Shown here: in pieces, positions 51,251 to 64,000 of the stretch
Numbering within the stretch: the stretch's first letter is position 1
Layout of the letters: every line of letters starts with the position of its first letter
From: Glandiceps talaboti
Lineage: Eukaryota > Hemichordata > Enteropneusta > Spengelidae
Length of the DNA: 64,000 nt
Direction of reading: 5' to 3'
Assembly: GCF_964340395.1 (NCBI RefSeq)
Contig: NC_135553.1
Span: forward strand, 4,967,501-5,031,500
Notes under the pieces: model-generated
What the model was told of the DNA's origin: nothing
The model's input: the letters and a program-made list of their open reading frames with translations, nothing else
The model's database searches: none
Translations under genes and position numbers: made by a program

Positions 51251-54200
51251 TGCAGATTCTCCAAAACATTACAAAACATCGTCATTCTAAATACTAATAA
51301 AATGAATATCTCAACAACAAAAATATATTGGCATATATAAATTCATGACATATACACCTCCGAATATTGCACGATAATAAACTTTATAAAGACAACAGTA
51401 ATTCAAATTCTGTAATGGTTCAATAATGGTTGATATAAAGCCAATATTATACAGCGTTATGCTACTTTTTTTTTATACCCTTCAAGGTTGATGGGTTTTG
51501 GGTGTGATGCCACCATGTTAGTTTATATACATGCGTTACTTTTCATAGATGTAGATTTCATTGTAATGTGAAGAAGCCTATGTTAGAAAATGATAGTGTT
51601 AATCAACCCTTCATATCTATGTATCAAAAGTAATACACAATTATTCAAATACCGCAATAGGATCACAAATGGACACTAGTATCACAATGTTTCTCATACT
51701 ATTCAAAACACTGTACAACTACTCCTCCTGAGATGGCTCTATAACGGCATGGTGACAGCCATTTTTACTGTTTCAACTCCCACTGCAGCATACAATTTCC
51801 TGTAAGCGCATAGGATTGAATCCTTCACATAGTAACCTCTATCCTACAAGATACCCATTTTATACAGCTGGGTTAACATTGGTTTTTGGGTAGTGAAGCG
51901 AACTAGTCGTTGATGTATACTTTTGCTTGAGGAGAGTACAAAAGTATAATCCAATGACTCTAGCTTGAAGTAACAGCAGTCACATCAGGTGTAAAATAAC
52001 ACTATTTCAATTGCTTGAATTCAGAGAGTATGTGACCCTTCTATATATAGTCAACTTATTGACAATGTTACAAGCTGATTTATGAGCCCAATGATTATAA
52101 TAAATGACAGCATCAAAACTGTGATCATATACAGTTCTCCATGAGATGTAGGACATGATGTTTTTGCGATGTCCTCATCTTACTTGCTTGCTTGACAATG
52201 GTAACATTACACATAATGTGATCACCAAAGTGGGCTCATAATAACTGCAATTGGAACAATATACCTTTACACTTGATATGAATGCCATGAATTACTGTCA
52301 CACACTGTGAAATCACTGTAATGGGTGTCATAGGTTGTATATTCTTCACACTCAGAAGGATGCCATGTTTGGTGCCCCATCAACTGCAGCCCATCCCTCT
52401 GTGACAGAGGATAGATAGATAAATTGCAAGGACAACCACAAAATCATGTATCTCACAGACTATTTAAAGACACTCACATACCCAGAAAATATTGGATTAC
52501 ATACAGAAATAAATTAAAATACAATTCAAAGTAAAAAGTTAATCCCTTATTCACAATCATGAGATTATGTTGTAAATTTTAGTGAAAGTTCCTTTTTCAC
52601 TATCATTTCGGCTCTATCATTACTTCAGAAATTTGTCATCCGAATTTGTTACTTCAACAATCAAATGCTAAAAGGGATGTCGAAGGTGTTTGCAAAAGCT
52701 CAGAAAATGAAATCTGTTGTTGAAATAAAGTTCACAATATGACAGAACTGAATCCCTCTCCCCTCTCTCTCTCTGTCCATCCTTACCTCCCTGCTTAAAA
52801 ATGAACTTCTCTTTCTGAGCTAATGCAAGAGTCTCAGACATCTCTGGTAGTTATAGTTAGATCCTGTCACACTACAGACTTACTGAATTTAGATGTAATG
52901 TGACAAAGTTAATCAACCTAAAAATACATCAATCAGAGGCTTTGCAAGATAAGATGAGAGGCAATAGTTTAAGTAAAAGCAGGAACACAATGACAGTAAA
53001 TTCTGTCAACAGCAATGTGAAATTAGTTATTGAATTACCAATTTGAACTTTTAAGTTGCGTTATAAGAAGATCAATACTGTACTTTCTCAAGAGTAACAT
53101 TTAACTTTGAAAGAAAGTATGTTTTTTCAATTTCAATATATATCATACTCTATGGTATACTCATACTATGGTTCACAGGAAGGAACTTAGTCTGTATTCA
53201 GACGCAGATTATATTTTGTTGTATTCCTAAAAAACCTGAAATATGTTTTATTTCAATACTAATTGTGTGCAAATACATAACCTATACAATCTAATAGTGA
53301 GCATGTACAATGTAGATACAGAATGCGTGCTACTCACTAAGGATTTGAACACATAAAATATAATCTAGTGTCTGTACTATCTCCTCAAATGCCCCCTAGT
53401 GGTTAACCAGACATCTGAGTTAGATGTTCCATATTAAATGAGAGCGCTCATGAATATTCATAGAAATGAAAGTCCTGTGGGTTAGAACAGTCGTCTTGAC
53501 TTCATGGAACGTCCAGCGCACACCATGTTATGTTTAATTCTATTAATTTCAGTGACAATAGTATTAAAGATAAATTACAAAAAAAGTCAAGATGACTGTT
53601 GACAATATAGGATGAACTAGGGACATAAAAAATAGAATTCATAGAAATAATTAGTTCTTCTATCACAACCAAGTGTTCTAATTACTTATGAGTAATGTTT
53701 GGCCTGTTCAGGGCGACAGTCTTTGCTAAATTGTCTGTTTGCTAGCTTTACCGCTTTTAAGTAATTAAACCTGATTAAAGTATTTAAGGACATTAGAATT
53801 CATAGAATAGTGCAAAAATCTGGGACTACACCCTTAGAAGTAAGCTTCATTCAGTATGAGAAATGATAACATTGCGCCAGAAACTTTGGTTGAGTGGACA
53901 AAACTGCCACTATTAGATCATCTAGTGATGTAGGGGTCTGAAGTCTAACTAGGACTTGAAGGTATATTACAAGATGAATATGAATGATGTGGTATCTAAA
54001 AGCCATATTTGTTACAAAAATTATTTTCTATAAAACATGTGACAATGGAAAAAGTTAGATATTGCAGATTTTCTTACATGCAATGCAACTTTTAATTCCA
54101 TGTTTGCTTCTATCTGGATAACACTTTATCAGTGATGGACCTTTGAGATTTTCTTGGACAGTGGCAATGAAAGATGACTGTATTTAATACACAGTGTGTC

Positions 54201-54633
54201 TGTCATCATGTGTGATACTATGTATCTGATATCAGTACTGATTTTTATGAACAGTGGCTAGCCATCTCTCGTTGGCCCCTCAAAGAATATTTCAAAGGCT
54301 CGTTCTTGGTAAATTGTTGCCTAGATGGAAGCTGATGCAATGGTTGTAAACTCTACTACTACAGACATCACATGTGTCTTCTAAACTTTCTGTGATTAAA
54401 CATGAACATAAATGTGTGAACATTTCAATAATTATTTCACTTTGGCAAATTTATTTACATATTTCTTTTGCTTCTCCTGTTCTTGATTTTACATAAACTC
54501 TATCTGTATTGTTGTAAAATATTGTATATTACAGTATTTCTTCATCACTTGATGACAGTAGTCCAAGTGCCTCTAATTTCACCACCTCTCCTTTCTGGAA
54601 AATTTCTGAAGTCATGATAGAACCTGGCTCCCT

Positions 54634-55210
54634 TCAGATCTGCATGTAGCCTTCTTTAGAACTTGCATTTGAACTCCACTCCACCAAGAAGAAGCACAAG
54701 GTGCCAGCAGTGCCTGATAAAACCAGTATTAGTAACTGCCACTGAATGACTAAGTATGGGCTATAGAAGAAGGCACCAGCTGCTGCAAGAGACTGAAATT
54801 AACAGAGCAATGTATCAGTACATGTCACTGTCATGTTTTTTAGAAGTCTAAGCTTTCAAAAATGGTTAATTATCAGAATCATGGACAGACATGTCATTGA
54901 TGTGGTACTTCATTGACAGCAATGTAGAACAATGGATTTATTAAACAACAGATATTTATACATTTGTATTCAAGCTAGGGAGTTAAATTTAGGGTTAGGT
55001 TGGGATAGGTATTGAGTCAGACTCCCTAGCATAAACCAGATTTGTATTGGCAATGAATGATTGCTGTTTTATATATGCCCACAAAATGATCCATTAATTA
55101 CTCACAGTCTGTCTATCTGTCTGTCTACTACAGTAGTATCCATCTATCAATCTATCTATGTATCTATCTATCTATCTATCTATCTTTCTATATATCTATC
55201 TATCTATCTT

Positions 55211-55261
<51 letters not shown>

Positions 55262-55262
55262 G

Positions 55263-55325
<63 letters not shown>

Positions 55326-55346
55326 ATCTATCTATCTATCTATCTT

Positions 55347-55383
<37 letters not shown>

Positions 55384-55398
55384 ATATCTATCTATCTT

Positions 55399-55441
<43 letters not shown>

Positions 55442-57830
55442 ATCTTTCTATCTATCTATCTATCTATCTTTCTATCTATCTATCTATCTATCTTTCTAGC
55501 TATCTATCTAGTCATGTATCTATTAAAATAGACTTTAACTGCTCTATTTTCTGACAATAAAGCATATATGTATATTACATGTAAGCAGGTGCATTTTGTA
55601 CCCATAAGTGGCTTTTGCCTAAGAATGGGTTCTCATACACTTAAAAAAATATCTTAAATGAAAACCAACATATTCATTCTCAAATACTACTCTAAGTTTC
55701 AATCTCTTACCTCATTCCCTCTTGTTATAATACCCTGACTTACCTGCATAAATTTGAAGAGTGCAAAAGCTGGAGCACTGTCCTCAGGAAACATGAACCC
55801 AAGAATGGAGTAGATTTGTGTGTTGAAGCAACTGTCTCCGAGACCAAGCATAAATGCACATAGAAAAGCTATATATTTACTGCAATACAAGCAAAACAAT
55901 ACATTATCTATTTAGAGTGTCACAGACTGTTTGATCAAGACCATATTTTCAAAAATAAAGCAAGAGTAGAAAACGCAAAAACTGAAAACATGTTTGAGTT
56001 GGCAGTGTGATAGAAGTAGTGGAATGTGTACACTTTGAAACTGAGACTGTTGCATGTTGGTGTTTTTACATTTTTTGACACCAAAACTATGCGGTAGTGG
56101 GTATGAACTCAAACACTATCACATTTCCATCAAGTCCTCTTTCTGTATACAATAACTGGTGTTCGTCTGTAGTTGGACTGATACTTGTTCTGCTTACAAA
56201 CCCACACTATTATGTCATAATGTCATTTTTACGTCAGATACAAATACATGGTGGAAGTGCTATGATTTGTAGACACGATTCAGTATGGGTTTGTATCATA
56301 AACAGGTATCAATCCAACACAACATTCGACTATCTCCAGTTGTGAAACAGATCTTGACAGAATTGGTGGGTTTGAAAATGAACATGAACTGCTTTCTTTA
56401 CTGATGTTATAGTCTCACACCAGATACCTCACCAGAGATAGACTATATAAACAGACTATTGCTAAACTTGGATACCTCACCAGAGATAGACTATATAAAC
56501 AGACTATTGCTAAACTTGGATACCTCACCAGAGATAGACTATATAAACAGACTATTGCTAAACTTGGATACCTCACCAGAGATAGACTATATAAACAGAC
56601 TATTGCTAAACTTGGATACCTCACCAGAGATAGACTATATAAACAGACTATTGCTAAACTTGGATACCTCACCAGAGATAGACTATATAAACAGACTATT
56701 GCTAAACTTGGATACCTCACCAGAGATAGACTATATAAACAGACTATTGCTAAACTTGGATACCTCACCAGAGATAGACTATATAAACAGACTATTGCTA
56801 AACTTGGATACCTCACCAGAGATAGACTATATAAACAGACTATTGCTAAACTTGGATACCTCACCAGAGATAGACTATATAAACAGACTATTGCTAAACT
56901 TGGATACCTCACCAGAGATAGACTTTATAAACAGACTATTGCTAAACTTGGATACCTCACCAGAGATAGACTATATAAACAGACTATTGCTAAACTTGAA
57001 GTACGTAAGTCACATGCACCAGTTAGAGGATATACAGTAAATAAAATGTTTCCAAGAGCTGGAAAATATAGAATATTTCAATTTGAAACTAATGTAGGTA
57101 TCAAAAACCATAAAGTTACAGACTGTGTCCATTGATCAACTTACTTAGGATCAATATAAGCTATTTCAAAAGTCTCTTCAATAGGACTTCTTTCGGGCAA
57201 GTTGATGAAAATCAGATAGAAGCATGACATGTGTACAAAGTAACCTAAAAAGATGATGGGATCTCGTCCGTAGTGATTTGTTCTTTTGCCAAACAGCCCA
57301 AAAGTTGCACCACCTAGAAATAAACACAATATAAAATCTGTATGGGACACAAGACAATATGGTATTTGCAAAAAAAAGAACTGTTGTGGGAATCAGGATC
57401 TAAAGTACGCAAAATACCTAACTATGTATGACAATTTGGCATTTGAAATTGTATCTTTTAAATCTAAATCAATAATTTCTTCATATTCTAGCTACATATT
57501 ATGTCTTTGAACCCTATGTGGCAGGAGTGACACATAAATGTCAATCAAGGCACTATTTCAGTAGCAGTGACACTAAACATTAGAGTACTATGAGTAAGCA
57601 GAAAATATTTCTCAAAATCAAGGAATGCAAAAGCTAATTTCATCATTCAACAGGAGTATATTGGATACTTCAAATTTTTTGACAACAGACAACCATTGTA
57701 AGCTGAGAATGAGGCCATGACCTAAAATAGGGGTCATGACCTCAAGGTGGTGTACAGTGCAAATACTTAATATTCATAGCATGTCTACCTATCAAATGTA
57801 CAGTATGCAGGCATGCACACACACAATATA

Positions 57831-57877
<47 letters not shown>

Positions 57878-59880
57878 CACAAAAGCACACATGCATGTAT
57901 GCACACACATAATACTTTGTTATATCACAGTGCAAGACTTACCTATAATTTCTCCTACACCTATTAGTATTCCACAGATTCCTATATAACTCTTGGATTC
58001 ATCCCAATGCTTTGTGTTACCAACACATGTACCATATACACCACTAAAAAATGTTAATTCAAACCCTGTAAAAGAAACAACCTCCAATTAGCTTCTACGG
58101 CAATCATAGTTACACATATCTAGCATTATATGAGATGAACTTATTTCAGTTGGTTTCATAGTGGTAATATATATCAGAAGATTATTACAAATAATAGTTG
58201 CGTGATTTTAGAAAATATATGTAAACAAGTCTTCATCAATGTCTTAGATCTCAAACTAAACGTAGATGAGTGTGACAATTATTAACCACTGGCTAAGAAA
58301 ATAAAATGGAATAAAAGGTAGAGAGAGATGACTGGTATCTTGAAGCTTAATGCGTGTTGAACTTGCAGGGTACAAGATGACAAGCTAGTACATGCATGTC
58401 AACAGCTAGTACATGCATGTCAACAGCTAGTACATGCATGTCAACAGCTAGTACATGCATGTCAACAGTTATTACATGCATGTCAACAGTTATTACATGC
58501 ATGTCAACAGCTAGTACATGCATGTCAACAGCTAGTACATGCATGTCAACAGCTAGTACATGCATGTCAACAGCTAGTATATACATGTCAACAGCTAGTA
58601 CATGCATGTCAACAGATGTCATCTGTTTGTGGTATGCACAAGGGGATGCTGGGATGTCATATTTATGTTCCTCATTATTCAACACACATTGGTTGAAAGC
58701 CTGTGGCATGAATGTGTATGTTATGTTTTCAGCGCGTGTTGTAATTTTTTCAATTTTTTTCATCATCCTGTTGTAATATCTACACAGTCAAGTGTCACAG
58801 GGTTGTGCACTTACCTGTATATGCAAAGCAGACACTTAAAAGAATGATTTCTTTTGTTCTCATCAGTTGAAATGAACGTCCTGAAAGAAAAAAACCCATA
58901 AATATATGAATAACGTGTGATGGTGATATTACATCACTAAACGAGAGTCACTACATCGAATGTATCATTTCATAGCATATGGAGCCTGGCAAACTTGACC
59001 AGGCTGTCCTATGGATAAAATACATGAATCAAGACAATGAAAGGCTAGCTATGACTTAAACATTTCACCCATGGTGCACATGAAATTGTAGACACTGACA
59101 GTTTGTCTATGTATAACATAGTTTGCCAATCATGATCTGATCTGGAACTGTGTACATTTAGTTCAGTCTATCATTCCAGATCTGTTCTGCCAAATAGCAT
59201 GCATGTCTACAAGCATTAGTGAATAAATGCCTTCAATATTTAGGCACTACTTTGCAGCATCTGTGTTACCCTAAAAGTTAATTCTAAAGCACTCAGCCAT
59301 TCTCTAGGTTAGAGGACTTGAGACTTTTGCAGCCTCAGAACATGGCCTTGCTGATGCAAGCTGGAGTTCCAAAGTTACCGGGGTAGTTACACAGACTATA
59401 ATTTATATAGTGGCTATTCTTTTATTCTTCTGCTTTGTATGTTGATTTCTTACTACAGTCAAGTGAAGTGAAGCTACTGTGTTGGTATTTGAGTATCCAC
59501 TTGGATATGGCAGTGTTGTTACATATGGGAACTTTGTGATCGCCAATGTTAGTGCTCTCAAAACCGATACCACAAAATTAGTGTTGAATCAAAACTTTAG
59601 TATCACCTGATCTTTTGTACGAATGCTTGAGCATGACAATATGACAGTTCCAGAGAAAACAGCGAGGATAATTGGACGAGCCGATATCTGTCCAAAAACA
59701 GAGTCTGTCTGAAATCTGCAACAGTGAGTGTAGTTTCTTACTCATCTGTGGTGTAGTGTAGTAGTCTTTCACGTCTAGGAGCATTGAGTACTTCCACACA
59801 CAGTTTGATGCTAACTTTGCCTCACTTGGAGAAATATCTCAGAACTCAGAAATAATACCTAAGCTTATAGCCCTTGATGT

Positions 59881-59959
<79 letters not shown>

Positions 59960-59991
59960 GTGTGTGTGTGTGCGTGCGAGTGTGTGTGTGT

Positions 59992-60046
<55 letters not shown>

Positions 60047-62895
60047 TACTCTGTGTGTGTACTCTGTGTGTGTGTGAGTGTGTACTGTTCAGAGAGGAAA
60101 ACTTGACTTGTAAACATTGATGTGAATACAGGATACCATTGGAAAGTGCATGATTCATGATTATCAATTGAATGATACCACATGTCCCACAATGCAACAT
60201 TCAAACCGACAAGCAAAAACTAGATATTCACACTGAAGTGAACCAAAGCGGTAGTGTTACCTGTAAGGTCTAACAACTAATTATAAGGCCAATCTTCTAA
60301 CAGGTATGTAAAATATGTATTTCCTTTCACCAATAATAACAAATAGAACCTGGGCAGTTTTCCTTGCAAAGCTACCAATGCATGTCTGTACACCGTAACA
60401 CACTACCTTGAGAAGGCAAGCTATAGTCTATGTCACATGGAAGAGTAGGTCAATGCATGAAACAGCACGCACACAGGTAGGTACTATTAGACTACATACC
60501 CAGTCTTTTACAAGATTTACGACAATGGTGTGTATCTTGTACACCTAGAGTTAAATTGAAACCAACATATGAGCAATGATAGTTGAAGATAAAGGGCATT
60601 ACACCATACACAAGCCAAGATATTGTCTTTGAACAGAAAATATGGTTTATGTACCCTGGTCGTTCTACATCATGATAACCCGTGTCTACGTCACAGGTTC
60701 TGTAATACTCAATATGAGTCATATTCCAAATTGCTATTATTTTTCTGGATTTGTCATGAATTATGCTTGAGGAGGTATTATTATATTATTCCCCAATATT
60801 TCTCTTCATTCATCCAGAAAATACTCATGACCTAAGGGGTAGTCACTACTCGTCTAGTGACTCATAGTGAAAAGGCCCCTTAGGTCACTTGTATTTCTTT
60901 GGGGAATAATATCTAATTATGAATATGAAACTCAGTGTATGTGTACATTTGCTAGACTTTCCATTTTCTATTTTTAAAATAATCAACATTTTAGTTGATA
61001 ACAATAAAACATAAAGTTGCATGATTATAACATTTTTTCCAACTGTATTCAATGAAGATTAAAACAAAAATTCAGTGAAAATTGATTGAATATAAACTGT
61101 CAAGAGCACAGGTCAATCAACTGACACTGTTATATCCTTCCCATACTACACCCAGTACTAGAATTGAACAATCTACATGGAGAGAACAAGCTGGATACAT
61201 CCATACCACACAGTTGTGGCAGGAATGTATCCTCTGGTATAATACTTACGTAAAGCCTGCAATGGGCCTTCTTTTGTTTCTTCTGTACTATTACTATTGA
61301 TAAAGGAAGAAAGGTATCTATTCAGAAGTATACATCTGATGTAATAAATCTTATAGATAGAAACTTCACATGTTTGTAAAATCATGAATCCACAAACAAA
61401 AAGTGGTAATGGCATTTACAAGCTGTCATATTTGATTGAAAGCTAGATGTATTTTTAGTTAAGACATCAAAACATATTAAAATACATGTGGAAGGAGTAA
61501 AATGGATCATATGATCTCCTGCTAGGTTTCTCATTAGCATGTTTTCATTCAAACAAACTGCTCCAAACCATCTCAAACGTAAAATTTCATGATGAAGAAA
61601 TAGCAGTATTAAATAAGTTAGTACACCAATTACTCATGCCATAGTTCTATATTTGACATACCTGACATTAATATTTAACAAGTCTTCACTGTCACTAGTT
61701 CTTCTATTTCTCAGCAGTACAAATAATAGTATCCCTATACAGGCCACCACCAGTAAAACAACATACACAGTGTAGCGTGTTTGATCTGTAGGACAACCAC
61801 ATTCATCAATACAGTGTTTGGAAATCAGAAATGTACCAACAGTTAGCAATTCAAAGTTAGTTTAATCGTAATTATTGAAATACTGACTTACCTGTGATTG
61901 TACTTTCCCCTTGGAACTTAAAGAAAACAAAAAGATTACCAAAGAAGAGACTGCACTGTAACAGAGCCCAGAATATTCCACTATTGCGACCAATGGTATC
62001 TGTGTCTGAGTTGATGGTTAAAAAGTTACCCTGTGCTGTCCATATCACTGCAAGAAGGACAAATTATGTAAGGTATTTCTCAAGGTTTTAGGTAATTTAT
62101 TCAAGTTTCATACATCTTACATAATTACGGTCTACAAACTGGACTGATATACATTGTACAGAACCCCATGATGTGTGAGGTGTTTGTGAATACCAAATGT
62201 GACATACATGTACTCAAGGTCTTTGCAGTCAGGTGCTTGCACTATGTGTTCTCTGTGGTTAGGCATTCTGGAATGAAGAAAGTGGAGTGTTGCAGACAGG
62301 GATGAAATACCTAGTTGCCACACAGACACTCATATATCAAAGAGTTCTGTGCAAAAAATGTAACTGAAATTTCATGTTCTTGAAGCAATTGTGCACTCAT
62401 TTCATGTAGAGGTATGCAAAACTGTTCTCATTATTGCATAGTACAAATATTATTTGTGTAAACCAATACAAGTAGCCACTGGTACTGGATGTTTTATAAC
62501 AACATATTTTTAACCAAAATGATTTACAACAAAGTGGAAATTTATGAAAAGGCAATATGATAATTTCATAATTTTTCAACTATAATGTTTTTCAGTAACC
62601 TCAACATACCTGCAGCACCTATGCCAACCAATACAGATGTTAGATAGAGAGACCATTCCATGGGTTTCAGGAATCCAGCTATAAACAAGGCATAAGTGAC
62701 TCCAGCAATCACCATTGACCATTTTGGTCCTAACACACTGACCACTGAGGGCGCTCCCCAATTTGACAAGGCAAAGACAGCATAGATGATAGCTAAGCTG
62801 GTGTACCCACTACCAGTAAAATTATGACCAGATGTATGATTTGTCTGACCACTGTGGGAATGATTGTTGTGTTCAAAACTTTTCAGAACTGTTTG
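54634..62895 (-). CDS. MFSD11: UNC93-like protein MFSD11, lacking its first exon here
   Basis: MFSD11 is a 12-TM major-facilitator-fold membrane protein of the UNC93 group; its substrate is not established. Nine exons (minus strand): 62895-62610, 62047-61892, 61785-61662, 61293-61250, 58880-58815, 58065-57943, 57313-57145, 55879-55744, 54792-54634. Phases agree, giving 420 codons to a TGA at 54634. Family segments are clear: GSGYTSLAIIYAVF and PSVVSVLGP (exon at 62610-62895), WTAQGNFLTINS and IGRNSGIFWALLQ (61892-62047), LTFFSGVYGTCVGNTKHW (57943-58065), GRDPIIFLGYFVH (57145-57313), LGLGDSCFNTQIYSILGF (55744-55879) and LVEW near the end. Loop 1 has NHS, NHT and NFT glycosylation sequons. The first exon should encode about 30 residues including TM1 and is not found up to 64000. 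Introns hold large satellite arrays. Confidence 0.95.
55137..55512. repeat. (TATC)n array, ~375 bp, MFSD11 last intron
   Basis: Tandem TATC units with scattered TTTC and TGTC variants. The Leu-Ser-Ile-Tyr frames are translations of it. Confidence 0.97.
56424..56999. repeat. 48-bp minisatellite, 12 near-identical copies
   Basis: The unit begins GATACCTCACCAGAGATAGA and contains CTATATAAACAGAC. Twelve copies span 576 bp; only one internal copy differs clearly (TTTATAAAC near 56922). It lies in the MFSD11 intron between exons 55744-55879 and 57145-57313. Because 48 is a multiple of three, one frame stays open on each strand, but there is no sign of a gene. Confidence 0.97.
57832..57874. repeat. 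(CA)n microsatellite
   Basis: About 20 CA units in an MFSD11 intron. Confidence 0.95.
58383..58617. repeat. 21-bp minisatellite, ~11 copies
   Basis: The unit CTAGTACATGCATGTCAACAG is repeated about eleven times with GTTATT and ATATAC variants, in the MFSD11 intron between exons 57943-58065 and 58815-58880. The open frames on both strands (7-residue period) follow from the unit length. Confidence 0.96.
59883..60080. repeat. (GT)n microsatellite, ~195 bp
   Basis: GT units with minor GCGT, GAGT and CTCT interruptions in the largest MFSD11 intron. Confidence 0.97.
60784..60911. mobile_element. 128-bp MITE-like element, MFSD11 intron
   Basis: Terminal inverted repeats TATTATTCCCCAA (60784-60796) and TTGGGGAATAATA (60899-60911) are exact. 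An inner inverted pair, TGACCTAAGGGG and CCCCTTAGGTCA, is also exact, and TAGTCACTA/TAGTGACT lies at the centre. Non-coding. Confidence 0.75.
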
Positions 62896-64000
62896 CTGGA
62901 AAAAAAGAAAATGGAAGAAGTCAGAAATGTCTAACTTATCACATGATCTAATACAAGAAATGAATATGAAATGTGTAGTAGCCATCTCTCCCTCTGCAAA
63001 AGAAGGGTAAAGGTACTTAGCTCCTCATTTATCCATTAGCATTTCTGAGGAAAGTTTTACCTGTTAGCTTAATTTGATCTAGATTTGAGAGAGCATTTTA
63101 TGAAATCTGGATTAGCAAATTTCTTCAAAGTACAGGAAAATTTCAAGCATCTTTGAAATTTCACGATATGAAATAAATGTGATACAAATGTAATTATTTT
63201 TTTGAAAACATGGGACAGAAATATTAGTTATTATCACCTTATTCTGGACCAACTTTTCCTATAGCTGTGCCAGCAATTTGGTTTGTCATTCAAATTTTTA
63301 ATATTCATGATTTTTAAAAATTGGCAATTTATGGAAGATGAGAATAATGAGAGCCTAATTAATTAATTAATTAATTAATTATTCATTCAAATTATGTAGT
63401 AGTCAATAGTTACAGAACAATGAAGCCAGCTGGCATGCTACTATTGTTACATAATAATAGCACCATCAACACAAAACTATGTTACATCTCCAATGTCTAT
63501 GGTTACCTCATTCATTATTGGAGGACTCACCACTGTCTACGAGGTTACATTATTTCTTTCCTGTCTGTGTATATGGCTCTTCACATCCCTATTCTGAACT
63601 TTAATACTTCAATGGTAATGACATAAACAGTTTTCCACTCCACTGCTAGTCTTGTTACCAGACCTCGGTCTGTACCGCTTTGAAGGTTGCCCCCCCCAAA
63701 AAGCTGAAGGATGAGAATACTCTGGGTGAAATGCCCTCAACTACATCTTTCAGATGCAAATTAGTTGTATTATCAAAAGAAAGCCTGGAGGTCTAGCAGC
63801 TAGACTACTCCATTGTCTGTCATAATGACAAACCCAGATAACTGTGAGCATAGACTGTGGAGAGGTCTATATATAGTCTGAGTGCTACTGTAGTTGAAAT
63901 TTTTATTTCAATATAATTTTGTTAGTTAATAATAGTTATCAGACAATACTTCAATTCTTTTCCATTTAACTCCATTTATGTTGCTTTCAGTTTTATTATG
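62896..64000. other. 5' intron of MFSD11 (no exon found)
   Basis: By homology this should be intron between the missing first exon and exon 62610-62895. Candidate donors on the minus strand near 63060 and 63530 are preceded by in-frame stops in the required phase, so they were not accepted. It includes a TTAA array at 63357-63380. Confidence 0.5.
63357..63380. repeat. (TTAA)n short tandem repeat
   Basis: Six TTAA units are directly visible. Confidence 0.95.

Larger units (their letters stand above)
49018..54633. other. Region between the convergent 3' ends of PLD6 and MFSD11
   Basis: No exon was recognised in 5.6 kb; open frames are short and unlike known proteins. It should include both 3' UTRs. 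A minus-strand AATAAA at 54450-54455, about 180 bases after the MFSD11 stop, is a candidate poly(A) signal. Simple repeats are a CCCCCA run near 49561-49588, a TG array (50099-50198), a two-copy 30-bp repeat near 50195-50248 and an ATCAC array near 51225-51250. Confidence 0.5.

Noticed and set aside
56415-57040. Repeat protein of 16-residue units (LNLDTSPEIDYINRLL) on the plus strand
   Set aside because: The 48-bp unit keeps frames open on both strands by arithmetic. It lies in an intron, copies are almost identical including silent positions, and there is no start context, domain or splice support.
58347-58776. Repeat protein with a 7-residue period
   Set aside because: Same reason: a 21-bp minisatellite open on both strands inside an MFSD11 intron.
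63055-63540. Possible donors for the missing first MFSD11 exon
   Set aside because: In the phase required by the next exon, the sequence before each donor has stop codons and does not resemble the expected first transmembrane segment.

Overview
This is animal (bilaterian) nuclear DNA, AT-rich and full of microsatellites, with spliced genes that use ordinary GT-AG introns of about 0.2-4 kb. Single copies of tektin-3/5, NUBP1 and TVP23 sit close together. That fits a non-vertebrate (for example an invertebrate deuterostome or a lophotrochozoan), because vertebrates carry two duplicated versions of this block. I cannot name the species from the sequence.

Layout. 1-9.5 kb: two paralogous membrane-protein genes in convergent orientation, each ending in a cytoplasmic tail with PPxY motifs. 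The left one is cut by the window edge; the right one is a single uninterrupted 439-codon frame. 9.5-14.9 kb: intergenic, with a roughly 600-bp ATGT array. 14.9-24.6 kb (minus): six-exon tektin-3-like gene of 504 codons. 24.6-33.7 kb: gene-poor, ending in a roughly 450-bp TA array. 33.7-40.2 kb (plus): ten-exon NUBP1, 323 aa. 42.1-47.2 kb (minus): six-exon TVP23, 202 aa. 47.7-49.0 kb (plus): two-exon PLD6/Zucchini, 216 aa, head to head with TVP23. 49.0-54.6 kb: no gene recognised. 54.6-62.9 kb (minus): nine exons of MFSD11 (420 codons); its first coding exon lies beyond the right edge.

The recognised genes are housekeeping or ciliary/germline genes and do not form one pathway: ciliary doublet filament (tektin), cytosolic Fe-S assembly (NUBP1), Golgi trafficking (TVP23), mitochondrial outer-membrane phospholipase/piRNA nuclease (PLD6) and an MFS-fold membrane protein (MFSD11). 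The most informative biology is the gene order. TEKT-NUBP1-TVP23 matches human 16p13.13 (TEKT5-NUBP1-TVP23A), and TEKT3/TVP23C/TVP23B/PLD6 lie on human 17p, so this looks like the unduplicated ancestral arrangement.

The non-coding DNA is rich in short foldback elements. One roughly 340-bp family has two copies in the window, and there are four or five smaller hairpin elements. There are also two recent minisatellites (48 bp x 12 and 21 bp x about 11) inside MFSD11 introns. Many long apparent reading frames are only translations of these repeats. Exon boundaries were assigned by reading splice sites and checking that phases add up; no alignment program was run.
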